This document shows, piece after piece, positions 21,258 to 33,188 of a DNA stretch of 64,000 bases (within the stretch, counting starts at the first letter, position 1; each line of letters starts with the position of its first letter). Source of the DNA: Vespula vulgaris (lineage: Eukaryota > Arthropoda > Insecta > Hymenoptera > Vespidae). The stretch lies in assembly GCF_905475345.1 (NCBI RefSeq), contig NC_066586.1, positions 3,340,001 through 3,404,000 of the forward strand, written 5' to 3'. The notes under the pieces were generated by a model that had not been told where the DNA came from, searched no databases, and saw only the letters and a list, made by a program, of their open reading frames with translations. A program made the translations under genes and the position numbers.

Positions 21258-24200
21258 GGACGAAGTCACTTCACCAAGCAGGAAATTACACGTCCTTCCG
21301 TGCTGCTACAAGTTTCGCGAGGGGTTGCAGCGTCTCGGCGGCTTGACGCGCCACGCCGTACACAAGCCACGTTTACCCTCTCTCCCTCTCTTTATCTTTC
21401 TCTCTCTCCCTCACTCACTCTTGTTTTTGCGCCTCCTATCGCTTCGTAGTCCTGTTAATTATTATTCATTTAAGGCAGGAAGTCGAAAGGGCATTCCATG
21501 CTTGGGTAGACTATCTCTACTCGGCGAATATCTACCTTTCCTCAGTACCTTCTCCATCGCTTCTATTTGTTCTAATTAAATTTAATCCATATGAGTTTTT
21601 TATTAATTGATAAGTGACGTTAATTTCGAAAAATTCATAATAATTTTAAAATCGATATCTTCTTTCAATAGATTTGACGTTTGAGATTCTGGAAAGCTAA
21701 TTATTCTGAATTGTGTATATGTGTATGTATGTGTGTGTATCTGTGTATATCTGCGTCCTTTTAAAAAAATATATTATGTCATTTGTATAGAAATATCGAC
21801 ATTTCTATCAGCAATCTTACTTAATGTCTATGGAAATTGTTCACCGGACGGTCATGCGTTACAACTTAGGATATTTAAGATCGTTCATCACAGATTAAGA
21901 GCACAGACGGAGTGATAAAAAATGTAAAGTAAAAAAGTTGACATAAAAGGATACGAGATTGTAAAAGCAGCTTACAAAGTAGACTCGTGCCACGTTTCAA
22001 AGTAGACACGGTAAAACGCCATCAGGAGTGGATATAAAATTTTTTTTTTTTTATTTCCTTTGCGTTTCTTCTTTTCGATAAAGTCACACAAAGAGCCGGA
22101 TTGCACCGCGGAATTAATTATTGTAAAGCTAATAAAGATTAATAATATATTCTTTGTGTATTTTTGAGAGAATAACAAATTGTTCATATCATTTATTACT
22201 CAATCTTCGTTCTTTAATATATTCCATCCTTTTGATCGACGTCAGTTCTATCCATCCAAAATTTTCGAAATTCCGTCCGTTTCCGCATTATTCCTTCAGG
22301 ACGAAAATAGAAATGAAATTAAGTCGCGCTTGGTCCCGGGGAATAAAATCAAGTTACCGATGCCGCGCGTCTACTACTGCCGAGACTAATCCACCCGAAA
22401 ATCCTAGTTTTGTTTCGTAAGTTTAAAATATTCATGGAAATTCCGTGCTCATAATGAATCTGGAGTTTCTCGAAATTCCGCTAATAAACTTAGAAACTCG
22501 TGCGCGTTCCGAGAACGCGGAGATTAGATGGAAGTTAACGAATTTATTAAACGGGAAAATTGACGAAAATGATGGAACGCGTGCGGGCAAAACGGAAATA
22601 CCCTTTCATTTTACGCCCGACAAAATACGTCCCAGATGGAAGTCTTTGGATAATAAAAGATGACAATTGAACTTATATGTCCGGATGGTCACATTTTAAT
22701 CAGACAAGGTAATCATTGCATCGAAATTATTAATAGTATTAAAAAACACTCACAAATATTTGTATTCTGTTGGGCTTTGTACTCGCGATGTTTGATTCTC
22801 TTCATTGACTATAGTCATTAATTATATCGTGACATAGAATACCATTGTATGCGATTGAAAACAATTGAATTCATTAAAGTAGACCGACTAAAATGGAATA
22901 CTCTATATATTTGACCATTTCTAAACTTTCTACGTAGTCATTGTAATAACTGAAAACGATCATTGTTACAATGTCTAAAAGGAAGACAATTAATTAGAGA
23001 AAAGTATATATCTTATATACATAGATTTTTATCTTCTTTAAAATTCCTTTTGTAAGACAAAAAAAAAAGAAATAAAAACAGAACGAAACCAAGGTTACAC
23101 GAAAACGAAGTGTCGATGATACGAATGTCCTTATTTCCAGTATAGCTCGTATATGTATAACAACAGAAATATAATATAATTGATTATCGAAAGCAGAGAT
23201 TTTTTAAGATCTTGTTTATTAGCTTTAATAAATTTATCCTCCCCATTTCGCTGATTTAGTTAATTTTTCTTTTCTCCTCTAGATTTTTCGTCTCGATTTG
23301 TAGGTTTAAAATATTTCAAGGAAATAAGAATTATTTAGAATCAATTTCATTGTCTCGAATAATTATATTATCTGCTATATGATTCTTATATGAGAAGAGT
23401 ATATATATATATGTAGATAAAATTCTATCGAAATATGTTGGATTAATTGTGACAAGAATGTTCGACAAATTGCATTTATGAGCGAAATAGATAGGAAATG
23501 CGATTTTAAAGTTGTTGAATATAATCTGTGAATATCATATGATAGTAAATCACAATATATAACGTACGAGTTCTCGAAATAAGTTTACATTTATTAAAAT
23601 TAAATTTCTCTTTCTGTATATATGTATGTTGTATGTACCCATGTATATACTATGGTCGACAGATACTTACTTGTAATAGTACCTAGAGACTTCGATCTCG
23701 TACTTTCTACTCTTCCGAGTCAGTCTATATTTGCCTACTAAATTCTCCAACTGCTATCATGCTCCTTACACATACGTTTACATATATGTACGTTCTGTCT
23801 ATGTATTTATCTATGTCTGTATACGTGTTATATAGATATATAACTTCGCCGACTTTAATGGATCTAAGCTTTGGAAATCGTTATCAGATGGAGTCCGTAT
23901 CTCAAGCTTGTAGACTTCTGCCTTGGTAATCGAGACCTTCTGGTGACTCTCGATTTATGACTCGATCGAGGAATATCCGGACATTCGAATACGAGTAAAC
24001 CCTCCCTTCCTTTCCTTCCTCCTCCTTCTTCTCGTAACGATAAATTCCATGTCGTTCGTATAAACGACTAGAATCAATGATTTCAAAGTAAACTTTTAAT
24101 CCATCAAAAGAATCTGAAGAAATATTTTCCTATATGAGTCGTTACGATGAGCCAGGGTCGAATTTCGGGGAACTTTAATTCTTGACGTGGATTTATCGAG

Positions 24201-24720
24201 TAAACATACCCCTACTCGGTCGACGAAACATTCGTCCTATTTGCCGATGTCGCGTAAACAAGCTTAGTAAACACAGAATATGTCGTAAGTTATAATTATA
24301 ACTTTGTGGAGTTATTCGGCTGGTCGACTTACATGGACAAATCGATACGATATTCGACGAAAATTTAAACAGTGGAAAGTCTATTTCTTCTAATTATTTT
24401 TTTTTACGAGTAAAGCGTGTTTATTACTGCACAGAGATTTCTTTTTCTTTTCTTTTTTTTTTCTTAAAAACGTAAAAGAAAATAATAAAAGAGAGAAACG
24501 ATCAGGTACTGATTCAAAATATCGTTTGAAAGAGATAATGGACCTTGAGGGAAAATTTTTAACGGCCGAAAATCTATGCACCGTGAGAAATGGAAATAGC
24601 ATATCGATTACGCGTCTCTAACGCAAATATTTTATATCCATGCCAAATCGAATTTCGCTATACCGAAATATGGTTGTGCGATTGGAATTTATTTTTTAGT
24701 TAAATTAACGAGCATACGCG
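21258..24720. other. Long quiet AT-rich stretch
   Basis: The longest stretch nearly free of GA/CT arrays. A CpG-rich block at 22250-22670 holds the 22454 frame. The remainder has no credible gene, array or RNA. Confidence 0.6.
22454..22663 (+). CDS. Weak candidate ORF, 69 codons with ATG
   Basis: ATG at 22454 opens a 69-codon frame (MNLEFLEIPLINLETRARSE at the start) that ends TGA at 22661-22663. Composition is balanced and free of microsatellite. It sits in a CpG-rich unique block (22250-22670) that could instead be regulatory DNA. No family is recognised. Confidence 0.12.
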   Translation: MNLEFLEIPLINLETRARSENAEIRWKLTNLLNGKIDENDGTRAGKTEIPFHFTPDKIRPRWKSLDNKR

Positions 24721-24805
24721 TTATTCTTTTTTGTTGTCTCTCTCTACCCATATATAAAGACGCATATGTATGTATATATACATATAAGTATATGTATTAT
24801 ATACG

Positions 24806-24811
<6 letters not shown>

Positions 24812-24853
<42 letters not shown>

Positions 24854-24860
24854 GTATATG
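24812..24860. repeat. (TA)n-(TATG)n array
   Basis: Pure TA then ATGTATATGTATATG units. Confidence 0.95.
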
Positions 24861-25510
24861 TCTTTTCTCTCCTATTTTCTTTTTTCCTACATACCAACAA
24901 CTCTTATCGCGAATACAAAATTTCATTTGTCAAATATACCTCCCACTCCTAGAATGAATCGTAATTATACTTCTCCCTATACATCTCCAGGTACTGTACG
25001 ATACTTACATTTTGAGAGAAACGAATACTCTCGACACGACTACACAAGCGGAATACCATTTTTACAAATTATTCTTCTACTCTTTCTCGGTTCGCATTGT
25101 TCCAGAAGAGGCACATTGTGTCCCAGGACATAATAAATTATTCTTCTCATCCTTCGTCGTTCTACCTCACCATACTGTATCATCATCTCTGTTGAAACTT
25201 CATCTTTTTCTCTCTATCTGTCTCTTTCTTTATATTCTTCCTTTTTTAGCCTAGCATCAATTAATAGCATTAATTTAAAATATTCTAGAATAAGTTGTCC
25301 GGAAGGCCAGAAAAGAAAAGGAAAGATTTTTGACAGACTGAGGTAAAATTCGACGATACTTACACGTTCACAAGAGAAAAGTACTCGAGATAGGCCTGGA
25401 CCGTCTAGGAAAATACTCTCGAACGAGCTGCGAGAAGTTGGAGGGTACTAGAAGAAGAAGAAGTAGAAGGAGGGAGCGCAAGATTGTGGTCGTCATCGAG
25501 CAATAACGAC

Positions 25511-25535
25511 TTTCCATAATGGTTTTCCATAATGG
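25511..25535. repeat. 13-base-period tandem duplication
   Basis: TTTCCATAATGG occurs twice in succession with one extra T. Confidence 0.85.
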
Positions 25536-26348
25536 TTACCGCCCACCTTCACTTGCTTCCTTACAATTTTACTGCAGTTTTCCCACTTACTTCTTCTTTT
25601 CTTTTTCCTGCTTATCAATAGCTAATTGTAGCCTGAAAGAGGAAGTTATATATCTACACGGCGATTATCCTTGCGAAAGTAAATTATATGGATACACAGG
25701 ATGATCTGGATAACGTTTATACTCTTTATAATTTCATAATCGAAAAATGAGAATCGATGAAACGACAGTTTTTCAATTTTGCTGTCATTGCAATTATATG
25801 AAAGAAGAAAAATTACAATCGAACATGCGACACGTTTTATATTCGTTTGGTATTTCTTTGTTTTCCTTTTACGTTGTTTTTCCTTTCTTTTTTTTTTTTC
25901 ATTGAGCAAATTTGCAAAGTAGAAAATTTCTAGGATCTCTTTCAACATCAAACCTTTATCGTTCATCCTCTCCCATTCAAGGTCCCTTCGCAAAGCTTAT
26001 TACCGTCTTATTATGAAGCAAAAAGATATAGTCAAGAGCGATCGCGAACGCGAGTGCTTTGGCCAATCAAAGTTAAGCCACTATTCAACTACTTTGCCGA
26101 GTTCCTAATAGCCCGGCTTATCCAGCCACGAAGTGAACCATCAAAGATGAGATTAATTCGATCGAGTGTCCTCGTAAATTGAGGAAAACTGATTTTCTTT
26201 CCAAGGATTCCACCTGTCGTTTACTTTCTATCGAGAAATTTTCCTTCGAGAGAATCTTTTCTAGTTTGACGATCGTCGAAATTTTACTATATTTCTTCAA
26301 GATTTTTGTAAATCGAAGGTAAAAGAGAAAGTATGAAAGAGGAAAGTG

Positions 26349-26379
26349 AAAAAGAAAGAGAAAGAAAGAGGCAGAGAGA

Positions 26380-26410
<31 letters not shown>

Positions 26411-26419
26411 GAAAGGGAG
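26349..26419. repeat. (GA)n array
   Basis: GAAA then pure GA. Confidence 0.9.
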
Positions 26420-26700
26420 GAGGTCGGATCAATCTTGAGAAAAGCCGCGAGCATTTATCCACTTACACTCGACGACCCGTCCGAGCACTTTACAACTTCT
26501 TAATTGCGGGTTCTTCCGTTAGTGGATACTAGCTAGAGGCCGATTAAGAACACGACAGTATCGACGAAGTATCGCGATAAATGCTCGTAAAATAATTTAC
26601 TGCGGCAAACGCTCCGTCAGGTAATTACTCCGCGGACTACAGGAACAGAATGAGAAGGTCACTAGATCGTGACAGATATTTACATACGTTCGACTTTGTG
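26420..26700. promoter_or_regulatory. CpG-rich unique block
   Basis: Repeat-free DNA with CTAGCTAG, GTAATTACTCCGCGG and several gcg/cga elements. No coding frame. A similar block lies at 26030-26110. Confidence 0.15.
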
Positions 26701-27869
26701 TCCCTGTTTATATATATTTACATATACATAAACATATATGTGTATAAATATCATCTGTGAGTTAACCTACAAGAAACGTAGTCTCGATGTTTGTTTACTA
26801 AGGATTTAATTTTATTTACTTCGTTGTATCATGGTTTTCTTTATCCTATATGGAAAAATACTTCTTTAAAATGAATAGAATTTTTATCAGTAAAACAACG
26901 AACATTCGTTTGCTTGCGCAATAATAATTATAATTTTTTGAAATTTTCCTTACGATATTTTCAAAACTTTTTACCTATACGTACAACGCGAGACGAATAA
27001 AATCCACTTCGTTTCCTCATCTATTATAACTTCAATTATTTATCTGAAAATAAAAAGGATGTATGTATTACTATGAACACAGTGATGGTGTTATCAAGTT
27101 CGTTAAGCATTTGATTGAAACAAAAGTTGATGAACGAGGTTTGAATTCTCTTTTTCTCTTTCAGAGAGAACATAATCATCCGCAATGAACAAGGGGATAT
27201 ATGGAGTTAAACTATTTCTGAGTAGCGATTAAGGTAGGACAATTTGCATGGATATACGATATTTGAACGTAAAATTTGAAAAGGCTGCCTATCGAAAATA
27301 ATCCTGAAACTAGATGCACGGGTTGTTCGTTACATGAACGGTACGTTCGCGTTACGCTCTTTCGACCGCTCATCCACTTTACGCCCGATTATATTAATCG
27401 CGAGTTGTTCGAGTTTAATCGGGTTCCTTTCGCGAAATTTCGCAGTATAGTCTCGATGAAGTCTCTGTACTCTGTTTATTATTAAAAATAGAATATTACG
27501 TATACTTTCGCGAAATTTTCAAAATATTAATTATCGCGAAGTAATAAAAAGAAAAAACAAGAACAAAAAAAAAGAGAAGAAAAGAACCAAAAGAAAAATT
27601 ATGATAAAAGGAAATACAAGTTAGGACGAGAATGTAGCCAAAAAATTAAAAAAATTATTCTCCGGAGCGCATAAAATTGTTCTCTCGTGCGAACTACGTA
27701 CACGTCGGCGTAACTAGAATTTCATGATAATGATGCCGAGAGTGGTGGGAAAGAGAAGTGGAGAGAAAGAGAGAAAAAGAGGGAGGAAAAATCGCGTAAC
27801 GTCTGGCACGCACCATTAGCGAAACGAAAAAGAGTTAAAAGCTCGGGCACGTACTCGAAGCGTTAACAA

Positions 27870-28300
27870 AAGTATAAATCGTTAGAGGCATTTGAAGTTA
27901 TCCGTCGTCGTGGGTGGTCACTTTAGTTAGTGGCAGCAGCACCAGCACTTGGCCCACTTGAAATTCAGTCCCAAGTGTAATCGTTACTCCATTGCTCGCC
28001 CTTTCTCTCTCTCTCTCTCTCTCTCTCTCAGAGACCAGGAGAAGGACGAGAAAGAGAAGGAAAGAAAGAAAGCATTCGCGCGAACGCTTTCGAGTGCAAG
28101 AACATTCGCGGCGCAGAGCATGTCCCAGACGAGTGCTCGAGTCTCAAGTGTCTATACCATCTCAGAGGTTATTCTCGAGTTGGAAAAGCAAGCTCGAAGT
28201 GCGCACGGCGTTGCGTGTTTCATTGTGTGCGTGCCCGTCAGCCTTTCTGAATTTACAATCGCCGAGAACGTGATCAAACGAGAGAGACGACGAAAGCAAG
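27870..28300 (+). promoter_or_regulatory. Possible promoter / 5'-UTR block
   Basis: TATAAA occurs at 27873-27878. Downstream is CpG-rich unique DNA with GCAGCAGCACCAGCACTTGG-like bases, a (CT)n array at 28002-28029 and more CpG-rich DNA to about 28300. A 198-codon frame starting at 27949 reads through the CT array and is unlikely to be real. An initiator at the expected 25-35 bases from TATAAA is not obvious (TCA at 27918-27920 is too far). Low confidence. Confidence 0.15.
28002..28029. repeat. (CT)n array
   Basis: Thirteen CT units inside the 27.9-28.3 kb unique block. Confidence 0.95.
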
Positions 28301-29366
28301 TGTACACGGTCCAAATTCTACTTCCTTCCATCTTATCCTTGTATTTCTCGTTGAGAAAGAAGATAAATGGCAATAAACAAGTGTATGCAGGTGGTCGATG
28401 GATTTTGAAATTTTTAAATGCCACGTACATCTATATAGAAACGTACATACATACGTTCGACAAATGTTTGTTCGACGAAAGAAATGTAAATCATTTATTT
28501 GTATGCTCTTTCCCTTTTTCTAAATTAAAACAAAATAAAAAATAAAAAGAATAAGTAGATATATATATATATACATATCAAAGTTGAGAACCCTCAGCGC
28601 TTGTTTCTCGCGGATTTTCATTTCATCCATTCTTTTTGTTTCGAGGGTGATCGCCGGCCCGTAAAACTTATGCAAGCAGCGAGCTTGCCGTACTAGTACA
28701 TGCGAGTGTTTATTCGGGAAGTGCAGTGGAAAAAGTCCATGCATAGTCCGACGAGCTCCTGCGCCAGAAACGTCATGTTCAACGTCAAGTCACCCGGAAA
28801 ATAGGCATCGAGTAATCGCACCCCCGCCAATATACGCTTTTATTTTTAGAACCGCGTTCGTATCGAAAAAGAAGTGCGAGACAACTCTCGATTATCGAAA
28901 TTAAATATTGAGCTTGGTATTTGCATTCGACTTCTCGTGAATAATCGCATTTGTTTCGTTCGAAAGAATCAGCTGTTCGATCTCTGCTGGATGTCTCTGC
29001 CTTTTCATTTTCGGGTTTAATCGATATACTACATTTAGTCGATCCTTCCTTATCGAAATAATTCTTTAATAATACGATATACAATAAATACCTATGATAA
29101 GTTTATAAACTGACATTTTTTTCTTTATGAATACAACTATTTTGATATTTAAATGGAAGAATCGATCTCCAGTTGCCATTATTATTTCTCATCGAAGATC
29201 ACAACTGGATGTGTATTCGCATAATCATCGATAACGTGTATCTACGTGGTAAATTGTAGCAGAGATCCTGTAACGCGAGGTCTCTATCGGAGGATTAGGA
29301 AGGAGAGATGGTAGAGACGAAGGAACCATGAGTAGTGTCTATTGAATAGAAACGGTAATGGCGAAG

Positions 29367-29369
<3 letters not shown>
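28301..29369. other. Unique DNA, nothing recognised
   Basis: A 99-codon minus frame (28785-29084) has ordinary composition, but no splice or start support was found. Confidence 0.45.

Positions 29370-29444
<75 letters not shown>
29370..29444. repeat. Long (GA)n microsatellite
   Basis: About 70 bases of GA with one ACAG and one AAAG. Confidence 0.95.
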
Positions 29445-29802
29445 TGCGAACGAAAAGGAGAAGGAAGAGAAGCTCGTGGAGGAGAGGTTCGGCAAATAGA
29501 GTCGTCTGACGAGGCTGCATCGAGGCCGTGGAATTATTAATTTTAATTACACAACTCGAGGCGAGCGAGCTCTGCGTCGAGCGCGTCGAGAAGCCCTGCC
29601 TTACGTAATAAACTTACAGCAACACCACCGGCCTCTCACCCTTCGTGGCCTCCTCTCCACCTCCACCCCTTTCTCTCTCTCTCTCTCTTCTTCCCACCCG
29701 CTGCCAACCTCACACCACGAGCTCCACTTGCCATCATCCATCCGCAGCAGCATTACGTGGGTATTGATTAAACGCAACACATCCCCTCCCTCTCACTTCC
29801 AT

Positions 29803-29942
29803 TACTACTACCACCATCAAATCCTCCTCCTCCTCCTCCTCCTCTTCGCAGTCGGCACACCGGACCGACACCTCTGCGGGGGTTACTACCACCATCACCA
29901 TTACTACCACCACCTCCATCACCACCACTATCACCACCAACG
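29803..29942. repeat. (ACC)n/(CCT)n trinucleotide cluster
   Basis: ACTACC, then CCT units (about 29823-29844), then ACC/ATC units (29886-29940). These give spurious His, Val and Glu runs. Confidence 0.9.
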
Positions 29943-30297
29943 AAGGGCTTCGAGTCGGCCGGTAATTAATATTATTTATCGACGTCTTAATCGGCTGGCC
30001 GCATCTAACCACTACCTCCAACCCCTTGGGTTTTCAGCCACGGGGGTTGAAACGAGGGTCCTGGAAGAGTGAACGAAAGAGAGGGAGAAAATTGTTGAGA
30101 GAGAAAGAGAGAAGGAAAAAAGAAAAGTAAGGCTGTGCTTCCTATGATCTATCCTGTCATATTCACCTTTTCCTTGCGTGACTACTACGTCCCTTCTTCC
30201 CAAACCCTCTTTCTCGTCCTATCTCATTTCCTTCTTTATTCCTCAATCTTCCTTTTTTCCCTTCAAATCTATTTTTTAACTTCCTCACGACGTATCT

Positions 30298-30334
30298 TTC
30301 TCTCTCTCTCCCTCTCTCTCTCTTTCTTTCTCAT
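30298..30334. repeat. (CT)n array
   Basis: CT with CCCT and CTTT. Confidence 0.9.
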
Positions 30335-32082
30335 TGAAAAGAGTTTCTTCTGCCACGCGATCGTTTCACGAGTTAACCTTCACTCTTAGCAACACGGAAA
30401 TGCAATAAGGATGACTTTTCTTTTTTCAGTTGATTTTTATCGAGTACTACGAAACCATATGCTACTTGTGGTCACGAATGAAATCGTTTATGCGTCTTTT
30501 AACCTCTCCTTTGATCTTCTATTACAAGCACTTTGATCTTCTATTTCTGAAACGTTACTATCAATTATACCTTCTTCGTTCACGAAAGAAACGATGAACT
30601 TATCATTGATAAGTACGAATAGACAAAGGATAAGTTCCTCTGTTATTTGAAAATTTCTTCGGGTTATCGTGACACTCTATACTTTGGCTAAGTGATCAGA
30701 TGTTAAACTCGAACATCCATCTACCTTAAATTGAGACTAACGACGAACTCGAGAGCGAGTAAAGTAGGTAATGTTGAAGTTACGAAAGAATGTAAGAGGC
30801 AACGAAGCTCGCGAACATCTTTTCTTTGATCTACTTCACGAAATAGCTACATACGGTCCCTTTCTCCCTTTTACTCTCCCTTACCCTCTATTCTATTTTG
30901 TCTAACACGTACCTGCGAGCGATTTCCTTGTCATTAAAGGAAATTCTAACGCGTAGTAGACAAGTGATAATTACGTTAATTGTTACGAGATGAATGATAG
31001 AGAAAAAGAATTATTTCACGGATGATGTAAAAATGATGTAATCGAAGCGATAAGTAAATTGCCGGAGAAGGAAAGAAAAAAAAAGTAACAAAAGAAAAAT
31101 TATTCGTCGATCGTGCATGAAAAAGAAAAAATTAATTGAACGACATAAATCGCTCTAATCTAATTCTAATATACTCGCAAATGCACGCAATTACTTCCAT
31201 AACTCACTCGTAAGAGACATTTCATCGTATAAATGATCGTTCACGTTGATGCTGGGACTCTCGAAATAACGAAGATACTCGAGAGAACGAGGAGAAACGA
31301 CGTGTATGAAGGTACATCCGCGATAGGAGAAAGGGAGACAGAGAGGGAGAAAGAGAAAGAGAGAAGAAAAAAAAAGGCAGAAGAGAAGAACACGGTGTCT
31401 TGACTCTGACATCGTCATGAAGGTTTAAGGAGTACTTTAACGATGTTGTTTCACGTAAACACGACCTAACGAGCGTAAAACTCGCGTACATAATTCGCGC
31501 GATTAGATCGATCGAGTTTGTACCTTATGTTAGTTCGAACGATCGATTTCGAAGAACATTCTTTGGAAATATTCATCGAGTACCCAATTAAATTTAAGTA
31601 TTCGATAAGGTTAGTTAAAACTGAAAAATCAAGGGAGATTAATCGTCGAAAAAGGAAAAGAAAAAAAGAAGAAGAAATGAAAAAAAAAAAATTATTGTCA
31701 AAAAATCAACGGTACGGAACATACGATTTTGTTCCCAACAAACATCCCAACAACTCCTAAAAGCATGTTTACCTCTTCTTTTTTCGCCCCTCCCCGCCCA
31801 CCTTGTCGACCATCGGACTTCTCTGACTCGCTCTGACAGCTCGTCGATAGAGACTGCTCATCGTTATCCACGATTCGAATAACGCGGTCGAGACGAAACA
31901 ATGAAAGCTCTTACACGTGCATGATCATTCAACGTGCGATTGGAGGGAGAAAACACACGCTCGTACGTACGCGTATTATCGAGTGTTCAGAAAATAACAA
32001 TGAGATTTGCGATCGATTCGTACGTGCCGGAGAGAAAGAGAAATAAGAGAGAGATAAATAGATGGACAGATGAATAGACAGG
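30335..32082. other. Unique DNA, nothing recognised
   Basis: AT-rich with a purine-biased part at 31316-31390. Frames under 90 codons, none credible. Confidence 0.55.
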
Positions 32083-32126
32083 CAGGGTGGGCCATTTATT
32101 CGATTAAAATGGAAATACTTGAATAC
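32083..32126 (+). mobile_element. Possible end of an old dispersed repeat
   Basis: CAGGGTGGGCCATTTATTCG and the following bases look like a terminal sequence. Related starts occur at 41648 (CAGGGTGCACCGTTTAATTC) and 41870 (CAAGGTGATTAAGTTAAATGG without its last base). No inverted partner, target-site duplication or transposase was found. Confidence 0.15.
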
Positions 32127-32379
32127 CCCAATTGCTTATGAATTTATGAAATTACTTGTCAGGAAAATTGTATAGTCCACGAATTCACGTATACATGCAT
32201 TAATAAATCACAAAAAGGATAAAGTGTTCTCATATATCTACTCAAGTCTATATATATATACACACATATATATATAAATATAAATATATATTAATAACTA
32301 TATTCCAGTATCGAACAGGATACGAAACATAAAATTACGCTCAAATTAAAACTTTTAATTAATATCGAAATGAACATCA

Positions 32380-32391
32380 ACGTCATGACGT
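32380..32391. promoter_or_regulatory. Perfect palindrome ACGTCATGACGT
   Basis: A 12-base palindrome with overlapping half sites resembling the CRE/ATF core (CGTCA and TGACG). Occupancy is unknown. Confidence 0.2.
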
Positions 32392-32809
32392 ATTACTTTG
32401 TCCTTTCAAGTAGCTATCTATAGAGAACTCGATATCATATGTCAATGACTTAAAATAACATTGTCAAGACGCGCGGTTAAGGAGTTCCAAAAATACATAA
32501 TCGATAATGTTCTAAAATAATAATATATCCTATTCTGACTTCTTCGGAAATAAATTGAGAAATATAGAAATAAATTTAGAGATAAGTTATGGATAACAAT
32601 CTCAACTGAAAAGAATAAGAAAATATGATAAATAGCGAGATGTGATGAGTTAATAAAATATCATAAGCAAAGGAAAAGAGAAAGATAAATACCATGTATT
32701 GAATCGTATGAAACAAGGAAAGGGAAGTAACACGAGTTGCTCGAATGTAACTCAAGCGTTGAATAGATGGTCGAATATATGCGGAGAGATTGAATGCAAG
32801 GCGAGACAA

Positions 32810-33060
32810 GGCGCGTCGAAGGCGCCAAACTCGAACGCAGTCCCGTCGAGCGACGTCGGTAGCTGCACGGGGGTGGTAGTGGTGGTGAACACCACCCTTT
32901 CAGCCGGCTGCCGGATAACAAATGGCCACGCCGCCCCTGAAGGACAACGGAGCGTTGTGCCGGTAGTTCGGGCGTAATTCTGCGCCCGGACGACAGGGCC
33001 GTAAGTCACGGGCTCAAACGAAGCGGCTAGGTATTAATTAGAGTTTCAGGCCGGGAACCG
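32810..33060. other. GC island with clustered inverted repeats
   Basis: Bases 32821-33000 are 117/180 G+C (65%) by direct count, far above the surroundings. Five short inverted repeats fall within about 180 bases: GGCGC/GCGCC (32810-32826), GGTGGTG-aa-CACCACC (32881-32896), the palindrome CAGCCGGCTG (32901-32910), ACAACG-gag-CGTTGT (32944-32958) and CGGGCG-8-CGCCCG (32969-32988). Both strands are open for about 85-90 codons, so openness says nothing about coding. It could be a promoter/CpG-rich regulatory element, a structured untranslated exon or a non-coding RNA. Confidence 0.5.
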
Positions 33061-33137
33061 CGATCACTTATCACCAGGTCCGACCTAATCTGCCGCCAGT
33101 CCCCCCACTAAAATTCTCTTCCCACCGGATTCGAATT

Positions 33138-33188
33138 CTCTCCCTCTCTCTTTCTCTCCTTCTCACTCTCTCTCTCTCTCTCTCTCTC
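33138..33188. repeat. (CT)n array
   Basis: CT array about 100 bases after the GC island. Confidence 0.95.

Larger units (their letters stand above)
24861..27869. other. Mostly unique DNA
   Basis: Contains the 25511 duplication, one GA array and the 26.4-26.7 kb CpG-rich block. An acceptor-like site at 27164 with GTAGGA at 27234 brackets 69 bases closed in all three frames. Confidence 0.5.

Noticed and set aside
27165..27233. 69-base exon between a strong acceptor and GTAGGA
   Set aside because: All three frames contain stops, so it could only be untranslated; no other support.
27949..28545. 198-codon plus frame
   Set aside because: It contains the translated CT array and ends in AT-rich DNA; more likely untranslated sequence.
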